From the NCBI RefSeq assembly GCF_009192775.1, contig NZ_VTFX01000001.1, forward strand, positions 62,001 through 126,000: a stretch of DNA of 64,000 nucleotides, written 5' to 3'. Positions 1-8,086 of this stretch are shown here, piece after piece. Under the pieces are notes generated by a model. It worked only from the letters and a program-made list of their open reading frames with translations. It was not told where the DNA came from and made no database searches. Every line of letters starts with the position of its first letter. Positions within the stretch are counted from its first letter, which is position 1. The stretch comes from Arthrobacter yangruifuii (GTDB lineage: Bacteria > Actinomycetota > Actinomycetes > Actinomycetales > Micrococcaceae). The position numbers and the translations under genes were made by a program.

Positions 1-446
1 TCGCCGACATTGCCCTGGCGTCCGCCGCCACCGCTGAGCAGTTCGGCGTCACGCCGCGGGTCGCCATGCTCTCCTACTCCACCGGGTCCTCCGGGAAGGG
101 AGGATCGGTGGAACGCGTGCGGAGCGCCACCGATCTGGTCCGCCGTGCCCGCCCGGATCTGCCGGTGGAAGGGCCCATCCAATACGACGCTGCGGTTGAT
201 GCCTCGGTGGCTGCGTCCAAGGCGCCGGGCTCCTCCGTGGCGGGCCAGGCCACGGTGTTCGTCTTCCCGGACCTGAATACCGGCAACAATACCTACAAGG
301 CCGTGCAGCAGTCCGCGGGAGCCGTGGCCGTCGGCCCCATCCTGCAGGGCCTGCGCAAACCCGTCAACGACCTTAGCCGCGGCTGCACCGTGGAAGACAT
401 CGTGAACACCGTCGCCATCACCGCGGTGCAGGCACAGGAGGATTAA
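1..446 (+). CDS. pta: Phosphate acetyltransferase, C-terminal part (cut by window start)
   Basis: Pta converts acetyl-CoA and phosphate to acetyl phosphate and CoA; acetate kinase then makes ATP and acetate. Only about the last 147 residues are present; the reading frame is open from base 3 with no start codon. The visible part has the family's C-terminal signatures: an [13 protein letters not shown] stretch, a [10 protein letters not shown]-like segment, a [12 protein letters not shown] stretch and [17 protein letters not shown] near the end. The stop codon is followed at once by the ackA start with no spacer, so the two genes are surely co-transcribed and probably translationally coupled. 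The missing N-terminus lies upstream of the window. Confidence 0.96.
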   Translation, partial: ADIALASAATAEQFGVTPRVAMLSYSTGSSGKGGSVERVRSATDLVRRARPDLPVEGPIQYDAAVDASVAASKAPGSSVAGQATVFVFPDLNTGNNTYKAVQQSAGAVAVGPILQGLRKPVNDLSRGCTVEDIVNTVAITAVQAQED

Positions 447-1592
447 ATGCTGGTTCTGGTCATCAATTCCGGTTCCTCGTCGCTGAAGTACCAGGTCCGC
501 GAAACGGATAGCCAGGACCTGCTGGCGAAGGGCATTATCGACCGGATCGGGGAGGTGGTCCCTGACCACGCTGCGGCGCTGGAGGAACTCAGCGGCAGGC
601 TTCGCGAGGAACTGGACGGGCGGACGATTGACGCCGTGGGGCACCGGGTGGTTCACGGCGGTGAACGGTTCAGCGAACCCGTGCTGATCAACAACGAGAT
701 AGTCCGCTCGATTGAACGGCTCAGTCCGCTGGCTCCCCTGCACAACCCTGCGAGCGCCATGGGCATTCGTGCGGTGCATGCCAAATGGCCGAAGATCCCG
801 CAGGTGGCCGTCTTCGACACCGCCTTTCACCGCACCCTGCCCGAACATGCCTGGCGTTACGCCCTGCCGGACAGCCTGTACCGGCGTCACGGCATCCGCC
901 GCTACGGTTTCCACGGCACCAGCTACGCCTACGTCGCTCCCGTGGCGGCCCGCTTCCTGGGCATCGACCCCGAAGAGTTCAACGCGGTCATCGCACACCT
1001 GGGGAACGGCGCCTCCGTGGCAGCCATCCAAGGCGGCAAAAGCATCGACACCTCGATGGGCTTCACACCACTGGAGGGGCTGGTGATGGGCACCCGCAGC
1101 GGCGATGTTGATCCGTCGATCCTCATTTTCCTGGCTCGGCAGGGGTACGACGCCGACACCCTGGATGACCTGCTCAACCGGGAATCGGGGCTGCGCGCGC
1201 TGGCCGGGGAGTCGGACATGCGCGCCATCGAAGAAGCCGCAGTCAACGGCAGCGAGCAGGCCAGGCTCGCCCTGGCGGTGGCTGCCTACCGGCTGGCCAA
1301 GTACATCGGGGCCTACCATGTGGCCGTGGGCGGCGCACAGGCAGTGGTCTTCACTGCAGGCATCGGCGAAAACTCCTGGGAGTTCCGCCGGCAGGTGGTG
1401 GACCAGCTGGGTCCGCTCGGCATCCGGCTCGATGCCGATGCCAATGCGGTCCGCGGCAAACAGGTCCGCAGGATCAGTTCCGCGGATTCCGCCATTGACG
1501 TGCTGGTGGCGCCCACGGACGAGGAGGAAGCCATCGCGGAGGCAACGGCCGCCGTCGTCGCACGCGCAGCGGACTCCGCCGCGTCCTTCTGA
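447..1592 (+). CDS. ackA: Acetate kinase
   Basis: Acetate kinase (acetyl phosphate + ADP to acetate + ATP), second step of the Pta-AckA pathway, cytoplasmic. The 381-residue length is normal for the ASKHA-fold family. Visible motifs are VINSGSSSLKYQV at residues 5-17, FDTAFH at 123-128, RRYGFHGTS at 151-159, HLGNGAS at 184-190, the DTSMGFTPLEG stretch at 201-211, GTRSGDVDP at 215-223 and a late TAGIGENS nucleotide-site motif. The ATG directly abuts the pta stop, and the GGAGG Shine-Dalgarno lies inside the end of pta. No clear terminator follows; the next gene starts about 120 bases on. Confidence 0.97.
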   Translation: MLVLVINSGSSSLKYQVRETDSQDLLAKGIIDRIGEVVPDHAAALEELSGRLREELDGRTIDAVGHRVVHGGERFSEPVLINNEIVRSIERLSPLAPLHNPASAMGIRAVHAKWPKIPQVAVFDTAFHRTLPEHAWRYALPDSLYRRHGIRRYGFHGTSYAYVAPVAARFLGIDPEEFNAVIAHLGNGASVAAIQGGKSIDTSMGFTPLEGLVMGTRSGDVDPSILIFLARQGYDADTLDDLLNRESGLRALAGESDMRAIEEAAVNGSEQARLALAVAAYRLAKYIGAYHVAVGGAQAVVFTAGIGENSWEFRRQVVDQLGPLGIRLDADANAVRGKQVRRISSADSAIDVLVAPTDEEEAIAEATAAVVARAADSAASF

Positions 1593-1716
1593 AGGACGGT
1601 TCCGGAGCCCACGCCCCCTAAAGAGCATCCAACCCGAGACAGCAGGACACCGGCGTTGGTACGGTGGCATACCCGGTCAAGCAGCGGCCGGAACAGCTTG
1701 TCGGTGTGGAGAAGTC

Positions 1717-2190
1717 ATGGAAAATCCGCTGCGTGTTCTGGTCCGGATAGATACGCGGAATGCCGCCGCCTCAATCGAAGTCCGCGGTTCACTCACGGGC
1801 AACAGCTGCGGTTCGCTGCTGAATATCCTCCACCATACGGCCACCCTCGGGGCCGACATCTGCGTCAACCTCACGCGCACTGCACGGATCGAGGCCGCGG
1901 CATTGGAAGTCCTGGCCGACGCTGCGGGCAGCATTGAACGCTCCGCACCCGCCGATGAACCGCTGCAGGTGCACATTGAGCTTCCCGCCGGGGAAGGTTC
2001 CCTGACTGGGATTTCCGCCGGGCGCCGCCGGACGCTCCGCCAGGAACGGATGGACGGCAACGGTGCGCTGAATAACGAGGCTGCCCTGGACATGATTCTG
2101 CGCCGGGACCCGCGGGTCCTGGCCCGGCTCCAAAATACTGCCCCCAGGGACAAGGACGTCCCGGCGGCCCGCGGTGCCGTACCGCTGTAG
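1717..2190 (+). CDS. STAS-like protein of unknown role (possible anti-sigma factor antagonist)
   Basis: A 157-residue soluble protein. The first 80 residues read like a STAS domain: a beta-strand start, a GSLTGNSCGSLLNIL helix, then VNLTRTARIEAAALEVLADAA, which resembles the strand-helix around the phospho-acceptor of SpoIIAA-type antagonists. The usual DxSG acceptor motif is not seen; the matching position reads LTRTARIEAAA. The C-terminal half is basic and has no recognised domain. The start is the ATG after a GGAG-containing stretch; a longer open frame upstream overlaps ackA and is rejected. No anti-sigma kinase gene lies beside it, so a role in sigma control is only a fold-based guess. 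Confidence 0.6.
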   Translation: MENPLRVLVRIDTRNAAASIEVRGSLTGNSCGSLLNILHHTATLGADICVNLTRTARIEAAALEVLADAAGSIERSAPADEPLQVHIELPAGEGSLTGISAGRRRTLRQERMDGNGALNNEAALDMILRRDPRVLARLQNTAPRDKDVPAARGAVPL

Positions 2191-2225
2191 CCCGTCCTGC
2201 CGCGCCGGACGCCCTAACGGGCCTG

Positions 2226-2257
2226 TCCGCCCCTGGCGTCCGCCCCTGGCGTCCGCT
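2226..2257. repeat. Short tandem repeat, 13-bp unit
   Basis: The unit CCCTGGCGTCCGC occurs twice head to tail with part of a third copy, in the noncoding stretch between the STAS-like gene and the alcohol dehydrogenase. It is far upstream of the predicted promoter and does not look like an operator. It may simply be slippage debris. Confidence 0.6.
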
Positions 2258-2299
2258 TCTGACGCTGCCGCGCGGTGCGCCTGAAGATTGCCGCAGGTT

Positions 2300-2328
2300 T
2301 TGTCAGTACGCTTATGAATTGACACTAT
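2300..2328 (+). promoter_or_regulatory. Predicted promoter of the zinc alcohol dehydrogenase gene
   Basis: TTGTCA (2300-2305), then a 17-base spacer, then CACTAT (2323-2328). This is a fair match to the housekeeping -35/-10 pattern in an AT-richer patch of an otherwise GC-rich spacer. It would give a leader of roughly 45 bases before the GTG start at 2381. Confidence 0.5.
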
Positions 2329-2380
2329 GGGTAATAGTTCTTTCAACGCACTCAGCATGCAACCAGCAGGAGGATCGCAC

Positions 2381-3568
2381 GTGAAAGCAGTTACATGGCA
2401 GGGAAAAAACTCCGTAAGCGTGGAGCAAGTACCTGATCCCACCATCCAGGAACCCACCGACGCCATCATCCGCGTCACTTCCACGGCCGTCTGCGGCTCG
2501 GACCTTCACCTTTACGGCGTCCTGATGCCGTACATGAAGGAAGGCGACATCCTCGGCCACGAGACCATGGGCATCGTCGAAGAGGTCGGCTCGGCCGTCA
2601 CCAGCCTGAAGAAGGGTGACCGCGTGGTCATTCCCTTCCAGATCGCCTGCGGCGAGTGCTTTATGTGCCGCCAGGGCCTGCAGACCCAGTGCGAGGTCAC
2701 CCAGGTCCGCGAGAAGGGCTCCGGCGCCGCGCTTTTCGGCTTCTCCGAGCTGTACGGCTCCGTTCCCGGCGGCCAGGCCGAGTACCTGCGCGTTCCGCTG
2801 GCCGACTACAACCCCATCAAGGTTGGCACCGAGCTTCCGGACCACCGCTACCTGTTCCTCTCCGACATCCTGCCCACCGCCTGGCAGGGCGTGCAGTACG
2901 CCAATGTGCCCGACGGCGGCACCCTGGCCGTCTACGGCCTGGGACCGGTGGGCCAGTTCGCTGCCCGCATCGGCACCCACCTCGGTTACCGCGTGATCGG
3001 CGTGGAGCCGGTTCCGGAGCGCCGGGCACTTGCTGCGCAGTACGGCGTCGAGGTGCTGGACCTGCATAAGGACGTCGCGGACGAGCTGCGTGAAATGACC
3101 GACGGCCGCGGCCCGGACTCGGTCGTGGACGCCGTCGGTATGGAAGCCCATGGCTCCCCCGCCGGCAAGGCCGCCCAGACCGTCGTCGGCCTGCTGCCGG
3201 ACAAGCTGGCCCAAAAGGCCATGGAAACCGTCGGAACGGACCGCCTTTCCGCCTTGCACGGAGCACTCGACGCCGTCCGCCGCGGCGGCACCGTGTCCCT
3301 GAGCGGCGTTTACGGCGGCACGGCTGACCCGATGAACCTGATGGCCATGTTCGACAAGCAGCTGAACCTGCGCATGGGCCAGTGCAACGTCAAGCGTTGG
3401 ACTGATGACCTGATGCCGCTGGTCGAGGATTCCGCCGATCCGCTGGGCGTGACCAACCTGGTGACCCACCAGGCCGGCCTTGAGGACGCCCCGGAGCTGT
3501 ACGAAAAGTTCCAGAAGAAGGAAGACGGCTGCATCAAGGTGGTCTTCCAGCCCGGTCTCCAGAACTAA
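2381..3568 (+). CDS. Zinc-dependent alcohol dehydrogenase (formaldehyde dehydrogenase-like MDR)
   Basis: A 395-residue medium-chain dehydrogenase/reductase that should oxidise an alcohol or aldehyde with NAD(P). Catalytic-zinc ligands are Cys38 (VCGSD) and the GHE motif at 59-61. Structural-zinc cysteines sit at 90, 93, 96 and 104. A Rossmann segment (YGLGPVGQFAARIG) lies about residues 187-200. The length and the long insert between the Rossmann motif and the C-terminus resemble glutathione-independent formaldehyde dehydrogenases, so detoxification is plausible, but the substrate cannot be read from sequence. The GTG start at 2381 is chosen because CAGGAGG lies eight bases before it; an in-frame ATG at 2327 lies about at the expected transcription start. 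A strong terminator follows, so it is monocistronic. Confidence 0.88.
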   Translation: MKAVTWQGKNSVSVEQVPDPTIQEPTDAIIRVTSTAVCGSDLHLYGVLMPYMKEGDILGHETMGIVEEVGSAVTSLKKGDRVVIPFQIACGECFMCRQGLQTQCEVTQVREKGSGAALFGFSELYGSVPGGQAEYLRVPLADYNPIKVGTELPDHRYLFLSDILPTAWQGVQYANVPDGGTLAVYGLGPVGQFAARIGTHLGYRVIGVEPVPERRALAAQYGVEVLDLHKDVADELREMTDGRGPDSVVDAVGMEAHGSPAGKAAQTVVGLLPDKLAQKAMETVGTDRLSALHGALDAVRRGGTVSLSGVYGGTADPMNLMAMFDKQLNLRMGQCNVKRWTDDLMPLVEDSADPLGVTNLVTHQAGLEDAPELYEKFQKKEDGCIKVVFQPGLQN

Positions 3569-3585
3569 CCGGCACAAGCATTACA

Positions 3586-3627
3586 CCGAAGGCCGGAACC
3601 TGCCGCAAGGCGGGTTCCGGCCTTCGG
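3586..3627 (+). terminator. Rho-independent terminator after the alcohol dehydrogenase
   Basis: A 19-bp stem, CCGAAGGCCGGAACCTGCC pairing with the matching right arm and only one G-U pair, around a GCAA tetraloop. It lies 18 bases after the dehydrogenase stop. The T-tract is poor, as is common in actinobacteria. Confidence 0.8.
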
Positions 3628-3711
3628 TCGTACCCACCACCCTCCGTGCCATCCGGAGGCAGGAGCAGTGTAATTAGCCGCACACGGGTATGTGACCCTA
3701 GACTCGTTTAA

Positions 3712-3745
3712 GTTCTTTTATAGAACATCCGTTCGCACAGCGAAC
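3712..3745 (+). promoter_or_regulatory. Two tandem 15-bp palindromes before the MFS transporter (operator candidates)
   Basis: GTTCTTTTATAGAAC (3712-3726) and GTTCGCACAGCGAAC (3731-3745) are both perfect inverted repeats of the form GTTCn-N5-nGAAC, with centres 19 bases apart. They sit in the only AT-rich part of the spacer, 34-67 bases before the likely GTG start at 3779, and the first overlaps a TATAGA-like -10. Fifteen-base GTTCG-type palindromes are typical targets of IclR-family regulators of aromatic catabolism (PcaR/PcaU type), which would suit the aromatic-acid transporter downstream. The regulator is not in this window. Confidence 0.65.
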
Positions 3746-3778
3746 GAAACAAGAACAGCAAGAGTTAGGTACACCCCC

Positions 3779-5125
3779 GTGGATATCAAGGAACGCCTCG
3801 AAGCGGCCCCCATGAAGCGGCTGCAGATCGGCATCGTCGCCATCTGCATCGCCTTGAATATGATCGACGGCTTTGATGTCCTCGTCATGGCCTTCAGCGC
3901 CGATTCGATCAGCACGCACTGGGACCTCTCGGGTTCCCAGCTGGGGATCCTGCTCTCGGCCGCCCTGTTCGGCATGGCCGTGGGGTCCATCCTCGTGGCC
4001 CAGCTTGCGGATGTGATCGGCCGCCGGAAAATCATCCTGATCTGCGCCGCGGTGATTTCCGCGGGCATGTTCGCGTCCGCTTTCGCTCCCAGCTACATAG
4101 TGCTTTTTGTCCTGCGCTTCATCACCGGTGTGGCTATCGGAACCATGCAGGCCAGCCTGAACGTCTTTGTCTCCGAGTACTCTTCGGCCCGGCGCCGCTC
4201 CACGACCATCAGCTTCTACAGCGCCGGGCTTCCCATCGGCGGAGTGCTCGGCGGCATCATTGCCGGCATGCTGATTTCCGCCTACAGCTGGCATGCTGCC
4301 TTCCTGTTCGGCGGCGCGGTGACGCTGGCCATGATTCCCTTCATCCTGAAGTTCCTGCCCGAATCCCTGGATTACCTCATGACCCGCCGCCCGGCCGGTG
4401 CCCTGGAGCGGACCAATAAGATCCTGGCGCGCCTGGACCAGCCGCAGATCAGCGAACTGCCCCTAGTGCCCCGGGACACTGCCCTGACCGCCGGTGCGCG
4501 CTGGAAGGCCCTGTTCTCCTCCCGCTACGGAATCACCACACTGTTCCTTTCCATTGCCTTCATGATGCTGATGGGCGGCTTCTACTTCGCGAACTCCTGG
4601 ACTCCGAAGCTGGTCAAGGCCAGCGGGTTCTCGGCGCAGGACGGCATAGACGCCGGCGTGCTGTTCAGCCTCGGCGCCGTCGCAGGCGCGGTGGCATTCG
4701 GCCTGATTGCCGCCCGGTTCGCCGTCAAATGGGTCCTGGTGGCCGCCTTTGTGCTCTCGGCCGCCGGGTTCGCCCTCTACGCGGTCTCCACGGGGACCCT
4801 GTCCACCGCCCTCGCGGCCGCTGCGCTGCTGGGCTTCCTGCTCAACGCCGGCATCGCCGGGATGTTCTCCATCGGCCCCGTCTACTATTCCTCGGACGTG
4901 CGGGCCACTGCGGTCGGGTTCATTACCGGAATGGGCCGGGTGGGTGCCATCATCTCGCCGATCGTGGCCGGTTCGCTGATCGACGGCGGCTGGGCTCCCG
5001 GCAGCCTCTACTTCCTCTTCATCATTCCGCTCCTGGTGGGCGCCGGCGCCATCGCAAGCCTGCGCAGCAGCAGCCGCCGGAAGGCGGCCGGCACGGTTCT
5101 GCGCAAGGAGACCGTCCCCGCGTAG
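3779..5125 (+). CDS. MFS transporter, aromatic acid:H+ symporter (AAHS) type
   Basis: A 448-residue inner-membrane carrier with 12 predicted helices, probably importing an aromatic or other organic acid with protons. The GFDVLVMAFSADSI stretch in helix 1, the LADVIGRRKII loop 2-3 motif, the RFITGVAIGTMQ segment of helix 4 and the YSSARRR loop are typical of the AAHS group (PcaK, BenK). The ORF could start at an ATG at 3692, but that puts the two palindromes inside the coding sequence; the GTG at 3779, just before DIKERLEAAPM, matches the usual N-terminus of the group. No catabolic genes lie nearby, so the substrate is unknown. The gene converges with the phosphoesterase gene 11 bases downstream. 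Confidence 0.85.
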   Translation: MDIKERLEAAPMKRLQIGIVAICIALNMIDGFDVLVMAFSADSISTHWDLSGSQLGILLSAALFGMAVGSILVAQLADVIGRRKIILICAAVISAGMFASAFAPSYIVLFVLRFITGVAIGTMQASLNVFVSEYSSARRRSTTISFYSAGLPIGGVLGGIIAGMLISAYSWHAAFLFGGAVTLAMIPFILKFLPESLDYLMTRRPAGALERTNKILARLDQPQISELPLVPRDTALTAGARWKALFSSRYGITTLFLSIAFMMLMGGFYFANSWTPKLVKASGFSAQDGIDAGVLFSLGAVAGAVAFGLIAARFAVKWVLVAAFVLSAAGFALYAVSTGTLSTALAAAALLGFLLNAGIAGMFSIGPVYYSSDVRATAVGFITGMGRVGAIISPIVAGSLIDGGWAPGSLYFLFIIPLLVGAGAIASLRSSSRRKAAGTVLRKETVPA

Positions 5126-5136
5126 GCCGGGACGGA

Positions 5137-5661
5137 TTAGGCCCGGGGACGCCCGGTCTCCCGCGGTGGAAGCCGCCGGAGATCGGGCGTTATTGTTTTC
5201 CCGTCGATCTCCAGGCGCATGTAGGTGCAGAACGGCTGGCGGCGCCGGTCGGTCGGGGAACCGGGGTTCAGCAGCCGCATTCCGGCCGGCGTGCGTGAAT
5301 CCCAGGGGATGTGGCTGTGCCCGAACACCAGCAGGTCGGTATCCGGGAATTCCATATCCATTCGTACTTCGCGTTTGAGTGCGGGACCGGTCTCATGCAC
5401 GACGGCGAGCCGCACCTCCTCCACCACCGCCCGGGCGACCAGCGGCAGCCGGGACCGCAGGGCGGCGCCGTCGTTGTTGCCGTAGCAGGCAACCAACCGC
5501 CGGGACCGGTCCTCAAGCTGGTCGAGCAGGTCTGCGTCCACCCAGTCCCCGGCATGCACCACAAGGTCCGCGGCCTCGATGTCCGCCCACAGAACCTCGG
5601 GAAGCATCTTCGCCCGCTTGGGCAGATGGGTGTCGGAAAGCAGCAGGACCCTGGTGGCCAT
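5137..5661 (-). CDS. YfcE/MJ0936-type metallophosphoesterase
   Basis: A 174-residue cytoplasmic phosphodiesterase of the calcineurin-like fold. The metal-binding motifs appear in order: LLLSDTHLP (residues 6-14), HAGDWVD (about 36-42), YGNNDG (about 60-65), an AVVHET histidine and the GHSHIP motif near residue 114. The family hydrolyses phosphodiesters with two metal ions, and natural substrates are mostly unknown. It is the last gene of a leftward operon (GH15, DoxX, this gene), beginning three bases after the DoxX stop. Confidence 0.88.
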   Translation of the reverse strand: MATRVLLLSDTHLPKRAKMLPEVLWADIEAADLVVHAGDWVDADLLDQLEDRSRRLVACYGNNDGAALRSRLPLVARAVVEEVRLAVVHETGPALKREVRMDMEFPDTDLLVFGHSHIPWDSRTPAGMRLLNPGSPTDRRRQPFCTYMRLEIDGKTITPDLRRLPPRETGRPRA

Positions 5662-5664
5662 CCG

Positions 5665-6060
5665 TTATTTCCGCAGGTTCCAGGCCCAGAGGATCAGGGG
5701 CAGCTGAAGCGGAAGCCGCAGGCTGTGGATCATTTTTTCCTTGTCCCCGCCGCGGGGTCCGAAGGCACGCTGCAGGGCGGAAATATGCCCCGCGATGAAG
5801 GCAACATACATGGCCGCGGTACCCGTTGCCGCCAACCGCCGGGTAGCCGGCAGCAGCAGTCCGGCCGCGGCCGCGAACTCAATGGCTCCGCTGACGTGCG
5901 TCCACTGCCGCCGGGTCATCACACCGTATTTGCCCTCGGTATCGGTGCTGATGCTGCGCGGAACCACCGCGTTGTAAAAGCGGGGGTTGCGGAAGTGGTT
6001 GACGGCACTGGTGGTCAGCAGGGCCGCCATGGCGGCCGCCGAAAGCGTCTGTCGGTTCAT
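5665..6060 (-). CDS. DoxX-family membrane protein
   Basis: A 131-residue small integral membrane protein with four hydrophobic segments and an LSAAAMAALLTTSAVNHF start. It has the acidic/Arg pattern of DoxX-type proteins, linked in some bacteria to thiosulfate oxidation or redox sensing. The function here is unknown. Its ATG overlaps the stop of the GH15 gene by four bases (ATGA), so translation is coupled and the three genes form one unit. Confidence 0.72.
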   Translation of the reverse strand: MNRQTLSAAAMAALLTTSAVNHFRNPRFYNAVVPRSISTDTEGKYGVMTRRQWTHVSGAIEFAAAAGLLLPATRRLAATGTAAMYVAFIAGHISALQRAFGPRGGDKEKMIHSLRLPLQLPLILWAWNLRK

Positions 6061-7901
6061 CGGGTTCCTTCGGTTGGAGGTACTGCTGCCTGCCGGGGCG
6101 GCACGGTCGGTTGTTCTGCAGCGATGGCAACGGTAATCGCATCTGCTGCACGGACCAGGGCCAGGTGGGAAAACGCCTGCGGAAAATTTCCGGCCATTGC
6201 GGCGTTGTCTGCATCATATTCCTCGCTGAGCAGGCCAAGTTCATTGGCGTACCCCACCAACTGGTCCATCAGCTTCCGCGCCTGGGGCAGCCGGCCGGTG
6301 TGGGCGTACTGTTCCACCAGCCAGAAGCTGCAGGCCAGGAAGGGGTTCTCTCCCGGTGCCAGGCCGTCCACTCCCGTATCGGTGGCGTAGCGCAGCAGCA
6401 GTCCGGATCCGTTGAGCAGCTCCGATTCCAGCCGGGAAACGGTGGCCTCCATCAACGCGTCGTCGTAGGCAAGGAAACCCACCTGCGGCAGCTGGAGCAG
6501 GGAAGCGTCAACGGTGCCGCTGCCGTAGAACTGGGTGAAGGATTTCAGCTCCGGATCCCAGCCGCGTTCCATCACCTCCTCGCGAAGGCCGTCGCGCAGC
6601 CCTTCCCAGACTTCAACCGGGCCGTCCAGTCCGTGAATCCGGGCTGCCTTGGCAGCCCGGTCGAAAGCGGCCCACATCATGACCCGTGAGTGTGTGAAGT
6701 GCTGCGGCGTCCCGCGCATCTCCCAGATACCCCGGTCCGGTTCCTCCAGGTGCTTTTCCAGGAAGGTCAGCAGGGACCGCTGCAGCGGCCAGGAAAAATG
6801 GTCCTCGGGCACGCCGCGGTCCCGCAGCCGGTCCAGGGCCACCATCACTTCCCCCACCACATCCGCCTGGTACTGCCGCACCGCACCGTTGCCGATGCGG
6901 ACGGGCGCTGCTCCGGCATAGCCGGGGAACTGCGGGAGGACCTGCTCGGGAAGTTCCCGCCCGCCGTCCACCGCGTACATGATCTGCAGGTCCTCCGGAT
7001 CTCCGGCCACCGCACGCAGGAGCCAGCTGCGCCAGTGCAGGGCCTCATCCTCATAACCGTGGGTCAGCATGGCTTCGAGCGTCAGGGCTGCGTCCCGCAG
7101 CCAGCAGTACCGGTAATCCCAGTTCCGGTCCCCTCCTGCCGTCTCGGGCAGTGACGTGGTGGGTGCGGCGACAATCCCGCCGGTGTCCTCGTGGGTCAGG
7201 GCACGCAGGACCAGCAGGGAACGCCGCACCTCCTGTTCATAGGGAACGTTGGGAAGGCAGCGCCTGCCCCAGTCCTGCCAGTAGGTGATGGTCCTGGTCA
7301 GTGCGGCATCTACATCGATCCGGGGCGGCACGGGCCGGTGGGAGGGATACCAGGTGAGGTCCAGGTCCACACACTCCCCGGTCCGGACGGTAAACCGCCC
7401 AACATGCCGGTGGTTGTCCGCTTCAGGCAGGCTGGGTCCGCGAAGGACCAGGGCGCCGGGACCCGCTATGGCCGAAAGGTGCTCGCCGTCGTCGTCCCAC
7501 CCCCGGAAAACCCAGGGGATGACCGTGCCGTAACCGAACCGGATTTCCAGTTCCTGGCGCATGTCCACGCTGCCGCTGAGCCCTTCGATCCGCCGGATAA
7601 TTGACGCCCTCCGGTCCTTCACCGGCATGAAATCCGTAACCCGCACCGCACCGGAGGGTGTATGCCAATCCGTGCGCAGCACAAAGGTGGATTCCAGGTA
7701 GCTCCGGTGCGTGACCGCAGCGGCAGCATCATCCGGTGCCAGCAGCCATCGGCCGTGATCGCTGTTCCCGAGCAGCGCACCGAACACCGAGGGAGAATCG
7801 AACCGCGGCAGGCAGAGCCAGTCCATGCTGCCGTTCCGCGAGATCAGGGCTCCTGTGTGCAGATCGGAAACCAGCGCATAATCCTCAATGGGGGATGCCA
7901 T
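6057..7901 (-). CDS. Glycoside hydrolase family 15 protein (glucoamylase or trehalase type)
   Basis: A 614-residue cytoplasmic enzyme expected to release glucose from alpha-glucans or trehalose by inversion. The first 250 residues form the trehalase-like N-terminal beta domain (IEDYALVSDLHTGALISRNG at the start). The rest is an (alpha/alpha)6 barrel with the RYCWLRDAALTLEAML motif near residue 275 and a late glutamate-rich LSEEYDAD segment. No signal peptide is seen, which agrees with actinobacterial cytosolic trehalases. The start is set at the ATG of MASPIEDYAL because homologous N-termini begin there; an in-frame codon 60 bases upstream would add an Arg/Pro-rich tail. Confidence 0.88.
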   Translation of the reverse strand: MASPIEDYALVSDLHTGALISRNGSMDWLCLPRFDSPSVFGALLGNSDHGRWLLAPDDAAAAVTHRSYLESTFVLRTDWHTPSGAVRVTDFMPVKDRRASIIRRIEGLSGSVDMRQELEIRFGYGTVIPWVFRGWDDDGEHLSAIAGPGALVLRGPSLPEADNHRHVGRFTVRTGECVDLDLTWYPSHRPVPPRIDVDAALTRTITYWQDWGRRCLPNVPYEQEVRRSLLVLRALTHEDTGGIVAAPTTSLPETAGGDRNWDYRYCWLRDAALTLEAMLTHGYEDEALHWRSWLLRAVAGDPEDLQIMYAVDGGRELPEQVLPQFPGYAGAAPVRIGNGAVRQYQADVVGEVMVALDRLRDRGVPEDHFSWPLQRSLLTFLEKHLEEPDRGIWEMRGTPQHFTHSRVMMWAAFDRAAKAARIHGLDGPVEVWEGLRDGLREEVMERGWDPELKSFTQFYGSGTVDASLLQLPQVGFLAYDDALMEATVSRLESELLNGSGLLLRYATDTGVDGLAPGENPFLACSFWLVEQYAHTGRLPQARKLMDQLVGYANELGLLSEEYDADNAAMAGNFPQAFSHLALVRAADAITVAIAAEQPTVPPRQAAVPPTEGTR

Positions 7902-8086
7902 GGCACTACTCAACCACACGGCCGCACAAGGGATGCGGGGGTCGTAGCGCGGCCGCGGCAATCACTGATTAGATTGGGGTGGTTCCGCGCGGAAGTCCAG
8001 GCAGCGGGACCGGCACCGGATTAGGGAGCGGTATTGAAACACGCGTCAACCTCGAAGATGTCCATGTCCGCGAAGGAGGTGCACGC

